A stretch of DNA of 64,000 nt from Tritrichomonas musculus (taxonomy: Eukaryota > Parabasalia > Tritrichomonadida > Tritrichomonadidae). Below are positions 28,134 to 37,750 of this stretch, one piece after another. The stretch covers positions 806,001 to 870,000 of the forward strand of contig JAPFFF010000024.1 in the NCBI GenBank assembly GCA_039105265.1, written 5' to 3'. The translations under genes were made by a program, and so were the position numbers. Below the pieces are notes generated by a model. The model did no database searches. It saw only the letters and a list, made by a program, of their open reading frames with translations, and had not been told where the DNA came from. The stretch's first letter is position 1, and the number at the start of each line of letters is the position of its first letter.

Positions 28134-29375
28134 ATATAATTTTTATATTTATTGTTAGTATTTCATGAATTATGTTTATATTATAAAAAGAGTTTTATTT
28201 GTACTTTCCTATAACAAATTATATAAATTTGAAATAATTCAAAAAAATTAAATTAAAAAAATACGTTTATTTTTTTTATTATGAATTTTGATTTCCGATC
28301 AATTGTTCTTTTTCTACATATTAAAGGAGAAGAACCAAAAAAAATCCAAAGTGAAATAAATGATACTTTTCATAAGAATATAATTGGGTATTCAACAGTT
28401 ACCAAATATATCCGTGAATCAAAAATTCCTTTAAAAAGTGACGCCAATGTAAAAGAAGATATAAAATTGGACCATTTTCATTTACATCAATTAATTTTAA
28501 AGGTTCTAAAGGATTATCCTTTTTCATCTATTAGAGAAATTTCTGAGATCACAGGCATTCCAAAAACAAGTGTATATGATATGCTCACTCATTAACTTCA
28601 TTTTGTTTTGGTTCATTTAAAGTGGGTTCCCCATTTTTTAAATTCATCTCAAAAAGTTGCAAGGGTGGAAATTTCAAAAAGCTTATTGAAAACACTTCAA
28701 AAAGCTAGCCATCAAAACTATATTTTTTTTATACAGGTGATGAGTCTTGGTTTTATTTATCCACAGATTACGAAATACAATGGATTGAAGAAGGAGAAAA
28801 ACCTGCTACAAGAGCAAAAAAAATGATTGACTCCAGAAAATTTATGTTGTCAATATTTTGGAACCCACAAGGATTTCTTATTGTGGACATTTTACCAGAA
28901 CACCAAAAGTTTAATGGTGATTATTTCATAAATAATATATTAGAAAAGATTTATAAAAAAACAGCTCATTTACGAGAAAATGAAAAAAGAAAAATTACTT
29001 TACATTTTGATAACGCCCGACCACATACTGCAAGAAAAGTTATGAGATATATGGACGCTCACCATATGAAGAGAGCCCCTCATCCCCCTTATTCGCCAGA
29101 TATTGCTGCCTCAGACTTTTATTTATTTGGCTATGTAAAAGATCAGCTGAAAGGAATCAAATTTGAGACAGCACAACAGCTTTTTGATAAGGTAATTGAA
29201 ATTTTACATCAAATTTCTATTGAGACATTAAAACGTGTTTTTCTCGATTGGCAAGAAAGACTCAAAAAAGTTATTAAATCAAATGGTGAGTATATTTAAT
29301 AAACAATTTATTAATATATTTTTTATTCTTTTATATTTGTTTAATGATGTGATGCTACGATTTTTCTGGACACCC
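28087..29375 (+). mobile_element. Tc1/mariner (DD34D) transposon, 1.29 kb
   Basis: Terminal inverted repeats of 26 bp with one mismatch (GGGTGTCCAGAAAAA then CGTAGCATCA) at 28087-28112 and 29350-29375, inserted in a TA-rich site; comparison with element A shows TATA gained at the junction. The size and DD34D signature match the mariner family, which is known to be abundant in T. vaginalis (Tvmar1). Identity to Tvmar1 itself was not tested. Confidence 0.93.
28281..29299 (+). pseudogene. Mariner transposase, broken
   Basis: The N-terminal DNA-binding part (helix-turn-helix, VTKYIRES) is open from ATG 28281 to an in-frame TAA at 28593-28595. The frame then continues to a T8 run near 28722-28730, after which the coding frame shifts. 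The catalytic part shows GDESWFY (first Asp), HFDNARPHTA (second Asp) and HPPYSPDIAASDFYLF (third Asp, 34 residues later). Both lesions would have to be absent for activity, so this copy is dead. Confidence 0.92.
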
Positions 29376-29400
29376 TATATTAACTTTTTTTATTCAAGAA

Positions 29401-31076
29401 ATGATTAATCATGAGGTTTATATGAAAACATCAGCTGAAGTATGTTCGCAAATTGCGTCATATTTTGATGTTGTAGATAGCTGTATTGCCACTTCTGATA
29501 CAAACAAACAGTATTCAATTAATCCACAAACATCATATTCGCCTTCACCTCCAATAAAACAAGGGTCATATACAAGTGTTATTATTTCTCCAAATACACA
29601 CAATACAGCTGACATCTATAATGGTTTTATTCGTGCTGATCTAAAAGTGACAATGAATATAAATGAAAAGATACCAGATTTGAGTGATATTGGCGGTTAT
29701 CCATTCAATAAAATCTGGTTTGGATTCAAAGATGCAAGAGATGCTATTGAAAAATATGAAATAGTAGCTAACGGAATAACAATATATACACAAAACTTTG
29801 GTTGTGAAGAATCGTTCTTAACTGCATGTTGTGCGAATGAAACAACAAAGAGAGCAGATGTATACTCAAAGGCAAGACATAAAGATATATGGAATAATAA
29901 TTTTGCCACTCGTTGCGGAATAGTAATTAATTGGCCAAAAGATGATTTAACAGCAACATTTACGATTCATTTAAAAATTGATTTGCGTAGATTCTTGCCA
30001 TTATCAAATATAAAATATTTACCAGCTTTTGCAGGAAAACTCGAATTAAGATTATATTTCTCATGTGCTGGTATGCTTTGTTGTCCATGTGGACCATCAA
30101 GATCTTTGCTTGCTCAACCATCTCTTGCAACTAAATATACTTTTTCTGCGATCACTAACGATTTCACACCTGTTGGCGATGATGTTAAAATATGGACTTC
30201 AAGTACATCAGCTAATTCATCAGGCCAAGCATCAGGAAAGACAGATGGAGCTGAAATATTAGCATCAGAAACACCATATACTCTTTATTCTGGTTTACGA
30301 AAATTCCAAGTCTATGAGTATGAAATCACTGAATGCTCATCAATTATTCCATGTTTTGGTATAAACAATGAGATTTATCAACAATTGGTTCAGCGTTATT
30401 CAAATCCACAACATCCACTCACATTTCCAACTCAAACATTGTCATTTTACACCTGCACACAAGCATTAAAACAAATCCAAGACAAAACAACAGTCACCGT
30501 CACTCCAAGATTTGATGATTCTATCTTTTGTTTATTCCCTCTTCATCAACGTCATCATACATATTTCAAAAATCCACTTTTTAAACATTTCCAATTGAAT
30601 TGTGGTGGTTATGGCAATATTCCAGCCAAATCTTTCGGAACAGATGGTGAATATCCAGAATTCATTGAATATAGTCAAAATGCAATGAATATGAATGGTG
30701 AACAAACCGGTTTCAATAAAGAGGTTATCGCTTCATTATGTAATGTAAGTAAACCTTTAGCCAATATCACAGGTTTATATCCAAACGATAGGACTTCATT
30801 CTTTATCGGTTTTGCGACAGAAACAGATGGGACATATCAACAGGGCCTTACAAGTTTATCACCAATTAACTTCAAAATAATCGTCACACAGGAACATGCA
30901 AAATAAAAGATCCAAATGATAAAACAGAGAATAATAAAAAGCATTTTTCTCAAATAGTCGATACGCCACCAATATTAGGTTTATTAGTTGATGCTTCTAT
31001 TTCGATTTTAGTGCAGCCCAATGGCATGCCCCCACTGGTTCGAATCGGGAATTACGACATTACAACTCCTGAATAA
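29401..31076 (+). pseudogene. Major capsid protein of element B, frameshifted near the C-terminus
   Basis: The first 501 residues are open (MINHEVYMKTSAEVC to VTQEHAK, stop at 30904-30906). The remaining 50 or so residues, including the conserved SISILVQPNGMPPLVR block, are found in another frame and end at TAA 31074-31076. The shift lies near 30890-30900. It is otherwise aligned over its length with the intact element C protein. A sequencing error is possible; if real, this copy lacks the last strand or strands of the capsid fold. Confidence 0.82.
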
Positions 31077-31098
31077 AATAGTATTTTTCTTTAATTAA

Positions 31099-31530
31099 AT
31101 GGCTAATGATTATAAATCCCCAAATGCAGAGATTGTAGGAAGAGAAGGAGTTATGTATAATGAGAATACAGAAAAAGTGCGATTTGTCAAAGGCAAACAT
31201 TATGGTATCTTTTCGAACGATAACACTTATGCTGTCACTTTTAATCCCAAGGTCAATTTTCCACCAACGATAGTTCGAGAAAATAAACCTGTACGTCCTC
31301 CACCAACTAATCAGCACACAACAAAAGGACTTCATGAACCACCAGTAAGCTTAACTAACGGAAAACATTATATTCACCATGGATATGTGAAAAAACCGCC
31401 ACTTTTGCCTCCTTATCTGAAAAAGCCAGAAGACTTAGCTCGAATACAAGGATTAGCAGATGAAAATAATAAAGGATCAATAATATATGGACCTAAACAC
31501 TCAGTTATAATAAAAAATAATATATATTAA
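31099..31530 (+). CDS. Hypothetical Maverick protein, 143 aa
   Basis: It follows the capsid gene by 22 bp. A Pro-rich central part (NKPVRPPPTNQ, VKKPPLLPPYLKKP) lies between two glycine-containing polar regions. ATG follows TTTAATTAA. No homologue is seen elsewhere in the window; the position suggests a late structural gene but there is no direct evidence. Confidence 0.6.
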   Translation: MANDYKSPNAEIVGREGVMYNENTEKVRFVKGKHYGIFSNDNTYAVTFNPKVNFPPTIVRENKPVRPPPTNQHTTKGLHEPPVSLTNGKHYIHHGYVKKPPLLPPYLKKPEDLARIQGLADENNKGSIIYGPKHSVIIKNNIY

Positions 31531-31546
31531 AGAAAATTAATTTTTA

Positions 31547-32251
31547 TTAATTAATTAAATTATTGAGCTTATTTTTTTGCTCTTTTTCTTTTTCTTCTTT
31601 CTTTTCTTTATCCTCTTCTTTTTCATCATCATCAGAAGAAAAATTAAAAGGACTATCGTCAGAATCAGTACTGATCATTTTAATATATTTTGGTTCTTTC
31701 TTCTTCTTCTTCTCCAGGCATTCATCGAGATTTGTTTTATATTCATTGTCTTTTCGGTATTTATTTAATATTTTTATTTTGTTAGCCATTTCATTTCTTG
31801 TTTCGATAAAATTAGTGAATTTTCTTAGCATGGTAGTTATTTTCCAATGTGGTATATGTCCTTTTTCATTCACAAAACTTTCGATATCATGCGCCAGTTC
31901 TGCCAAATTTTCTTCATCAACATCTATCTCTTCAATCATCTCTTCATATTCTTCTTCTGTTTTTATTTTTTCCTCTTTGCTAACTTGGCATTCTTCTTCT
32001 TCTTCATGAGCTTTTTCATCATATCTTTCTTTGGCTGCTTGCATAGTTACTAACATATCAAGTCTTCTGTTTGCGTCTACTTGTTGGTTTATTAGCTGAC
32101 AGTAGCGATACATCATGAAGGGAATAACATGTTCGATTTTATAAATTGGGATCTCATCTTTTTGATTAAGGAATGCATAGATGTCTTCTTGGATGGGAGT
32201 GAGTTCTTTTTGGATCTGAACTAATTCTTGTGCGAGTTCTTTGATTGACAT
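31547..32251 (-). CDS. Acidic coiled-coil protein, 234 aa
   Basis: Predominantly helical with Glu/Lys-rich heptad-like stretches (residues 75-105 and the last 60) and an acidic tail containing STDSDDSPFNFSSDDDEKEED. It is convergent with the 143-aa gene and divergent from the 173-aa gene. Coiled-coil proteins of unknown role are regular Maverick components. No catalytic motif is present. Confidence 0.62.
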   Translation of the reverse strand: MSIKELAQELVQIQKELTPIQEDIYAFLNQKDEIPIYKIEHVIPFMMYRYCQLINQQVDANRRLDMLVTMQAAKERYDEKAHEEEEECQVSKEEKIKTEEEYEEMIEEIDVDEENLAELAHDIESFVNEKGHIPHWKITTMLRKFTNFIETRNEMANKIKILNKYRKDNEYKTNLDECLEKKKKKEPKYIKMISTDSDDSPFNFSSDDDEKEEDKEKKEEKEKEQKNKLNNLIN

Positions 32252-32371
32252 TATAAAAGTGTGATCTGATTATTCTTTCTAAAGTTTTCTTCTTAAATAA
32301 ATGGCCGGCTACTTATGATAATTCAGAAGTTATTTGGTCCTTTAAAATTTTAAGGTTTATCTCCAAGACAA

Positions 32372-32893
32372 ATGATCAAGAAGAGAACAAACGCAACTGG
32401 TGTTAACGCAAATATAGCATTGGAGCCAACCGCAGCATCGTCATCGACTTCAAATATAAATAATAATATTATTTTAAATAAACGAGAAGATGGGAAGGAG
32501 GAGATAGTGATAACAAGAGACGTGAATGCTCAAATAGAACCGGAAATCAAAGAAACAGACGCAAAAAGTGTGATTTTAGAAACATATGCTCAAATACTTT
32601 TAAATCAGGATAAGGCGCTTTTAAGCAATTTAATCTTTAAGCATTCTATTATTGTCCCTAAAGAGTGCTTAGAAGAAATCATAAAAGCAATTCTCAAAGT
32701 CACAGAAGTCGAAGTACATCTTGATGAAGATATTGGTTGTTGTACCGGAAAAGCAAACCCAATTCTTAGAATAGAAGCCATTAAAATACTCAAAGAGAAC
32801 GGCGAAATCATCACTGACTTCAAACAAGTCTATAATAAAGAATATAATGAATTAGTAAACAATTATCACTTATGTTTAAAGTTTTGCATTTAA
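32372..32893 (+). CDS. Hypothetical Maverick protein, 173 aa
   Basis: The N-terminal 60 residues are polar and low in complexity (PTAASSSTSNINNNII); residues 70-173 look folded, with a Cys pair (EDIGCCTGKANPIL) and a C-terminal NNYHLCLKFCI. ATG follows CCAAGACAA. It is convergent with the helicase gene. No family is recognised. Confidence 0.55.
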   Translation: MIKKRTNATGVNANIALEPTAASSSTSNINNNIILNKREDGKEEIVITRDVNAQIEPEIKETDAKSVILETYAQILLNQDKALLSNLIFKHSIIVPKECLEEIIKAILKVTEVEVHLDEDIGCCTGKANPILRIEAIKILKENGEIITDFKQVYNKEYNELVNNYHLCLKFCI

Positions 32894-32917
32894 ATGTTTA
32901 TTAATTAATTAATTAAG

Positions 32918-34654
32918 CTATTTATTTTTATTTTTGAATAGCTCAATCATCTCATTCTTGAGCTGATAGCATTCTTCTTGTGAGCCTAATATCCTGATTT
33001 CTCGGCAGTACTTAAGAACACTGATTCTAAACTTTTGCTGTGTTCCTGGTGCAAAACCGATCTCTGTACACCACATTTTATATGTCTCAAAGACTGTTTT
33101 TCGTGGAAAACCCTTTTTGAACTGAATCAGATTCTTCTGAATGAACATGAAATAAGGATTCTTGAAAAAATTAATGATATCAGTCTTTTCATTCGTGAGA
33201 GGAATCACATTTGGATCAAAGAGAGAGATATCATGATAACCAAAGAACGAGAGAAGATTCGAATTGAACTCTGGAGTGAACGATCGATATAATTGGCTAA
33301 AATACTCGTGATCTCCTCTCTTCTCTGATGATGTCTCCATAACTAAAAATCTTCTATCATCTTCTTCGATTTTTAGTGGCGCAAAGTTGTTTGAGAGAAA
33401 GATAAAGTTTGCCACGTTCTGCTGAGTGAAGACATCATGGAACTTTTTGTGTATGTCGATTGAATCTTCTGTTATCAATGTCTTCAACATTTCAGGGTCA
33501 TATTTCTAATTATTGATAAAACTTTTCACTTCATTGCACACAAGGAGCATCTTGTACATGATGCTGCTGTTAAAATCGCCTGTAATGTGTTCGAGTTTGC
33601 AATTCTTATTTGCATATGAACCAAACAAGTTGCAAATGGTGTCAGTGAACGTGTTCTTCCCTGTGCCTTGTATACCTGTGATTATTATTGATGTCTTTGT
33701 CTTCTGGCCAACTTTCTGCACAATGAATGATATCCAATTGATAACGTATTCATAGATTTCGTGTCTTTTGTTGCAAATAACTTGTTCTATGTGAGTTAAG
33801 AATAGCTGAATCAATTCCATCTTGATTTCTCTTTGAGGCACAGGGAAATATTCAAATCCTTGAAAGAAAGTGAACGCATTCTCTCTCCCAGGAAAGAATG
33901 TTAATTGTTCATACATGATAAAGTTCTTATTCATTCCTGTATTTAAGATTTTGTCAGCTGTCACTTTTCCAACATTAATCGTCATAAGTTTGTGCTTGAG
34001 TTGTTGTGCTGTTGTCATCACTAATTGTGCTTTCATCAAGATTAATGGAGGAGTGATGTCTATTTGACAAATCACTTTCTTAAGATCTGTCATGAATTCC
34101 CCTACTCTTATTATTGAACGGTCATTTATTGTGCTGACATAATTCTTCTTTCTTATGCTCGTTAATGTGAAATCATTGTGTGTTTCAATGTGTGCACTGT
34201 CGTCTATTTTATTTCTGAAATAAGTTTCGAGCATATAGTGTCTTTGCCTTTGAGGGAGACAATTTAGAAAAGAGAACAGCCACTCATTGCTCATTATTGG
34301 AAAATTATTTGTCCATCTGTCTGTTATAAAAGCAGGATCATTTTCTTGTCTTTGACACCACCATTCTTTCACTATTCCAATAATAAAATCAAAAGTGTAT
34401 GGTGCATAAATGGCTGAATCATAAATGAACCGTAAATTAAATTCGATTGGAGCGATTAGTGAATAGAGGGCTAAAATGTCTTCCCTTTTGAGCTTGATTG
34501 GACTATTGTTAACCTCAAGATCGTTATCTTTGATATCTGGTTCATAAGAACTGAAAACATTTTCGATTATAATTTGGTTTTCTGTTGGGTCATTGTACAA
34601 AAAAGGATCGATATCTTCTTCTTCGGTTAAATCGATAAATTGTGGATTTAACAT
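32918..34654 (-). pseudogene. Superfamily 3/D5-like helicase of element B with one in-frame amber
   Basis: Apart from a TAG at 33506-33508 the frame is open for 577 codons from ATG 34654. It shows Walker A (ITGIQGTGKNTFTDT, about residue 327), a B-like segment (MLLVCNEVKSF) and the following VANFIFLSNNFAPLKI sensor, as in D5-type viral helicases. No primase domain is seen in the first 300 residues. The decayed element D copy carries the same TAG. It may be a pseudogene or a gene read through at TAG. Confidence 0.75.
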
Positions 34655-34703
34655 TTTAATGAGTGATGAGATTTTTTAATTTTTTTTCTTCTTTTCAAAT
34701 TTA

Positions 34704-34916
34704 ATGGCCGGACGACTCAATTTTTCAGAATTTAATGAAACAGATATTATCAAAAAGCTCAGTCACTCAGAAAGTATTGAGAACTTGAAAAATGAAGAGC
34801 ATAAAAGAGGAAGAAAACAAAAATATGCTACTGATGAAGAAAGACATGAAGCAAGAAAACAACAACAAAAAGCTTATAGAGAAAGAAAGAAAAAAGAAAT
34901 AGAAGAATTAAAATAA
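34704..34916 (+). CDS. Small basic helical protein, 70 aa
   Basis: Divergent from the helicase gene with a 49-bp gap. The C-terminal half is a run of Arg, Lys, Glu and Gln (RGRKQKYATDEERHEARKQQQ then KAYRERKKKEIEELK) resembling a bZIP-type basic region or the short basic motifs of giant viruses, without a leucine zipper. DNA binding is plausible. A 53-aa version with an internal deletion is kept in element D. Confidence 0.6.
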   Translation: MAGRLNFSEFNETDIIKKLSHSESIENLKNEEHKRGRKQKYATDEERHEARKQQQKAYRERKKKEIEELK

Positions 34917-35119
34917 AAAGTTAAAGAATTTATTAAATAACCGTTCCATCTGCTTTTATGACTTTAATCTTTTTAATAATTATTGGCCACAAGATATCAA
35001 GGTGCTCATCGAACCATAGAATTAAAAGGACTTTTTTTTGATTTTTGATTTTTGATGGGATTTTTCATACATCAAAAAATAATCTATTCAATTTATTTTT
35101 ATTCAATTTTTATCTAAGG

Positions 35120-35335
35120 AATTGCAAAGATAATTCAAATTTTTATCTAAGGAATTGCAAAGATAAAATTTTTTTCTGAATTATTTTTCAAATCTCATTG
35201 AAAAATTGAATAGACAGAGATAATTTCAATACTTCATCTTTGTAATTGCAAAGATCAATTTCAATAAACCTTTGTAATTGCAAAGATGAAGCATTGAATA
35301 TTAATAGAAAAATTGATCTTTGTAATTGCAAAGAT
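35120..35335. repeat. Iteron-like array, five AATTGCAAAGAT words
   Basis: Five same-direction copies of AATTGCAAAGAT begin at 35120, 35153, 35244, 35276 and 35324; the last three share the longer CTTTGTAATTGCAAAGAT. Most of the array is gene-free, between two convergent genes near the middle of element B. It could be a replication or protein-binding site. Nothing else is seen in 34917-35260. Confidence 0.6.
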
Positions 35336-35866
35336 AAAAATAAAAACATAAGTAATTGTATTGTTTATTGATAAATAATATAATTTAGTATACAATAAAG
35401 TTCTTCTTCTTTTATATAATATTTGCTTTTTTCTAAATAATATATTGACCTCTCTTATTCTACCAAAACCGATATTTGTATATTTTTTTCTAAAGAAATT
35501 ATTATATATTGTTCGCAATTCTTTGATTAAATAATTATCTTTCTGTAAACTTGAATAGAATTTTAAAAATTGAGGATCGATATATAAATTATTTGGAATT
35601 GGTGTTTTTATAATTAGTGTAAACTTTTCTGGCTCTCCATCGGGTGTCGATACATGCATCCTACGTTGTATTTGATTAGCTAAAGCTTTGATTCTTGTTC
35701 CTTCAATATTTCTTCCTTTATATATATTTTTCGTCTCTTTTTTTAATATCTGGATGAATCGCGTCAATTTTTTTTTGTCTTCGTTTAAATAAGAATAAAT
35801 CGGATTTTCGAAATATTCGATTTGTTCTGTTTCATCCCAATTGTCGATCTCGAAAAATTCGGACAT
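35261..35866 (-). CDS. Hypothetical Maverick protein, 201 aa
   Basis: ATG at 35866 (MSEFFEIDNWDETEQ) is preferred over the longer hydrophobic extension upstream, which lies in AT-rich spacer DNA. The body is basic (RIKALANQIQRRMH, NNFFRKKYTNIGFGRIREVN). The element D copy stops after NNTIT; here that stop is TAT, so 26 extra residues are read through the iteron-like repeats. No family is recognised. Confidence 0.6.
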   Translation of the reverse strand: MSEFFEIDNWDETEQIEYFENPIYSYLNEDKKKLTRFIQILKKETKNIYKGRNIEGTRIKALANQIQRRMHVSTPDGEPEKFTLIIKTPIPNNLYIDPQFLKFYSSLQKDNYLIKELRTIYNNFFRKKYTNIGFGRIREVNILFRKKQILYKRRRTLLYTKLYYLSINNTITYVFIFIFAITKINFSINIQCFIFAITKVY

Positions 35867-36444
35867 TAAAAAAGTATGAAACTTTTTCAATAGAATTTTT
35901 AATTTTTTAATTTTTTCAAATTCTATAGAAAAAACATTTTTTAGAATAAAAATAACTATTTTACAAATATGTATATTTAATGTAGATATTAAATAATAGA
36001 TTAAATTTAAAAAATAAAATACTTTGGAATAAAATTTACATTCTCTCAATTTATTGAAATATTTTTAATAATTTGTTTTTTAATAATAATCATAAAAATA
36101 ATATATATATTTAATGTAGATAATAAATAATTAATCGTTAGATTAAAACTAATTATTTATTATAAAAAATGATCGGACATTCAAAATTTTCAATTGAATT
36201 ATTTTTATAGAATTATCTTGAAAATTAATGATTTAATTAATTAATAAATAATTTATAAATAAATAATTAAAAATATATTAAATAAAAATATACTCCAAAT
36301 TAAAAATAATTATATCATTTATATTAAAACTGAAAAAACGATGAACATTATCGTATTTCAATTTTGTCAGAAACGATAATTGAGAGAATAAATTTTTTCC
36401 TTCTGAATTATTCTTAAAAACCGCCATTGCTGACCATTTTTTTA
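35867..36444. other. AT-rich spacer between divergent genes
   Basis: No gene is seen. The stretch is extremely AT-rich and separates the 201-aa gene (-) from the 404-aa gene (+), so it must hold both promoters. The element D counterpart carries the 355-bp MITE; the empty TTAA site here lies near 36324-36330. Confidence 0.6.
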
Positions 36445-37659
36445 ATGATCAACAAAGCGCTGTGGAACAATTCATCTAGAAAAGAAAAAAATAAATTACG
36501 GAAAGAAATAGGGAATCACCGAGAGCCCCGTCACGAGACGGAAGAGCCGGTGGTTCCCCAAAATACGGAAGAGCCGCGAGAGCCCTATCACGTGATAGGA
36601 GTGCCCCGTTATTATACGGAAGAGCCCTATCACGTGATAGAAGAGCCGCGAGTGCCCCGTTATTATACGGAAGAGCCGCGAGAGCCCTATCACGTGATAG
36701 GAGTGCCCCGTTATTATACGGAAGAGCCCTATCACGTGATAGAAGAGCCGCGAGTGCCCCGTTATCAATATGTTTTAGAAGAATCATATAATTATTTAAT
36801 ACCTCCGATACAACAACCGCCTCCGATGCGACAAACGCCTCTGATACAACAACCGCTTCCGATGCGACAACAAGCACAAGCACAAGAACAAATGCAGCCT
36901 CCTCCTCAAACGCAAACAGTACAAGAACAAATGCAACCATCTCAAGAACAAATGCAGCCTCCTCCTCAAACAAAAGACCAAACACAAATACAAATTCAAA
37001 AAGCAAATGAAAAAATACAAAAAGAGAATAAACCTAAAAAATTTTTAGACCTTATGTTATCTTTGATGAATGAAGAAGAAGAAGAAAATGAAACCATAAG
37101 TGAAGATGATAGAAAGACGATAGCAAGATTCATTGGAAGACAATTCAAGAAAGAGATTGTAAAGCAAAGTGCTTTTTATGATGATAAAATCAAAGAGATG
37201 CAAGAAAAAATACAAGAACTAACTTTAAAGTTAGCAGCCAAAGAAGCATCGAAACCTCGTGAAATATCTGATTCATTATGGAGCTGCGAATCTTTCAATC
37301 ATAAAATAGAAGAAAAAGTTACTGAAAAAGTTCACGAAAAATACAAGAAAATTGAACAGTCTATGATCGTTCTCGACCAAAAAACCATTGAATTAGAACG
37401 TTCTTTATTTGAAGTCAGAAAATATTCTTGTTCACGCGATGCTCAGAAGTTATTAGATATAATGAATCACTTTGTCAATAATTATAATGAATATCAGCCA
37501 ACACCAGAATTGAATAACGAATACCAAACGATAATATATCGTTTGCCCTTAAAAATTGGATCAAAAGCTTTTAATACCAAATATGCAACAGTCAGTCAGA
37601 AACAAAAAATTTCAATTGTCAGTGCTTTTAAGCCTGATGTTAAAGATTTAATTTTTTAA
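36445..37659 (+). CDS. Repeat-rich protein upstream of PolB, 404 aa
   Basis: ATG at 36445 (MINKALWNN) is used because the longer frame has no upstream ATG. Order: a 34-residue tandem repeat in two copies (EPREPYHVIGVPRYYTEEPY, then HVIEEPRVPRYYTE; residues about 43-110), a Pro/Gln-rich stretch (115-190), then a charged coiled coil (200-310) and a conserved C-terminal domain (RSLFEVRKYSCSRDAQKLLD). It directly precedes the OTU-like and PolB genes. A replication-associated role is possible; none is proven. Confidence 0.68.
   Translation: MINKALWNNSSRKEKNKLRKEIGNHREPRHETEEPVVPQNTEEPREPYHVIGVPRYYTEEPYHVIEEPRVPRYYTEEPREPYHVIGVPRYYTEEPYHVIEEPRVPRYQYVLEESYNYLIPPIQQPPPMRQTPLIQQPLPMRQQAQAQEQMQPPPQTQTVQEQMQPSQEQMQPPPQTKDQTQIQIQKANEKIQKENKPKKFLDLMLSLMNEEEEENETISEDDRKTIARFIGRQFKKEIVKQSAFYDDKIKEMQEKIQELTLKLAAKEASKPREISDSLWSCESFNHKIEEKVTEKVHEKYKKIEQSMIVLDQKTIELERSLFEVRKYSCSRDAQKLLDIMNHFVNNYNEYQPTPELNNEYQTIIYRLPLKIGSKAFNTKYATVSQKQKISIVSAFKPDVKDLIF
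36541..36774 (+). repeat. GC-rich coding repeat with four CTATCACGTGATAG palindromes
   Basis: Two copies of a 102-bp unit. The perfect palindrome CTATCACGTGATAG occurs at 36585-36598, 36627-36640, 36687-36700 and 36729-36742, spaced 42, 60 and 42 bp. Between them is a near-palindrome beginning CCGT and ending ACGG. The element D copy keeps one perfect palindrome (near 19020-19033) and one mutated. The base composition contrasts sharply with the surroundings. Confidence 0.85.
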
Positions 37660-37750
37660 TAAACAATTCAATTTTTTAAAATTTTCAAAATTTTATATTT
37701 ATATTTCTACAGTTTTTAGGTTAATAAAGGTCAATTTAATCACACTTAAA

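Noticed and set aside
31563-32053. Ser/Phe-rich frames antisense to the 234-aa coiled-coil gene
   Set aside because: Composition mirrors the acidic coding strand; no start context or motif.
36541-36774. Regularly spaced repeats that might suggest a CRISPR array
   Set aside because: They are two copies of a 102-bp in-frame coding unit with no unique spacers, in a eukaryotic element.
36476-37006. Leu/Ala-rich antisense frame of 176 aa over the repeat-rich gene
   Set aside because: It exists only because the coding strand is a Pro/Glu-rich repeat; the element D copy does not keep it consistently open.
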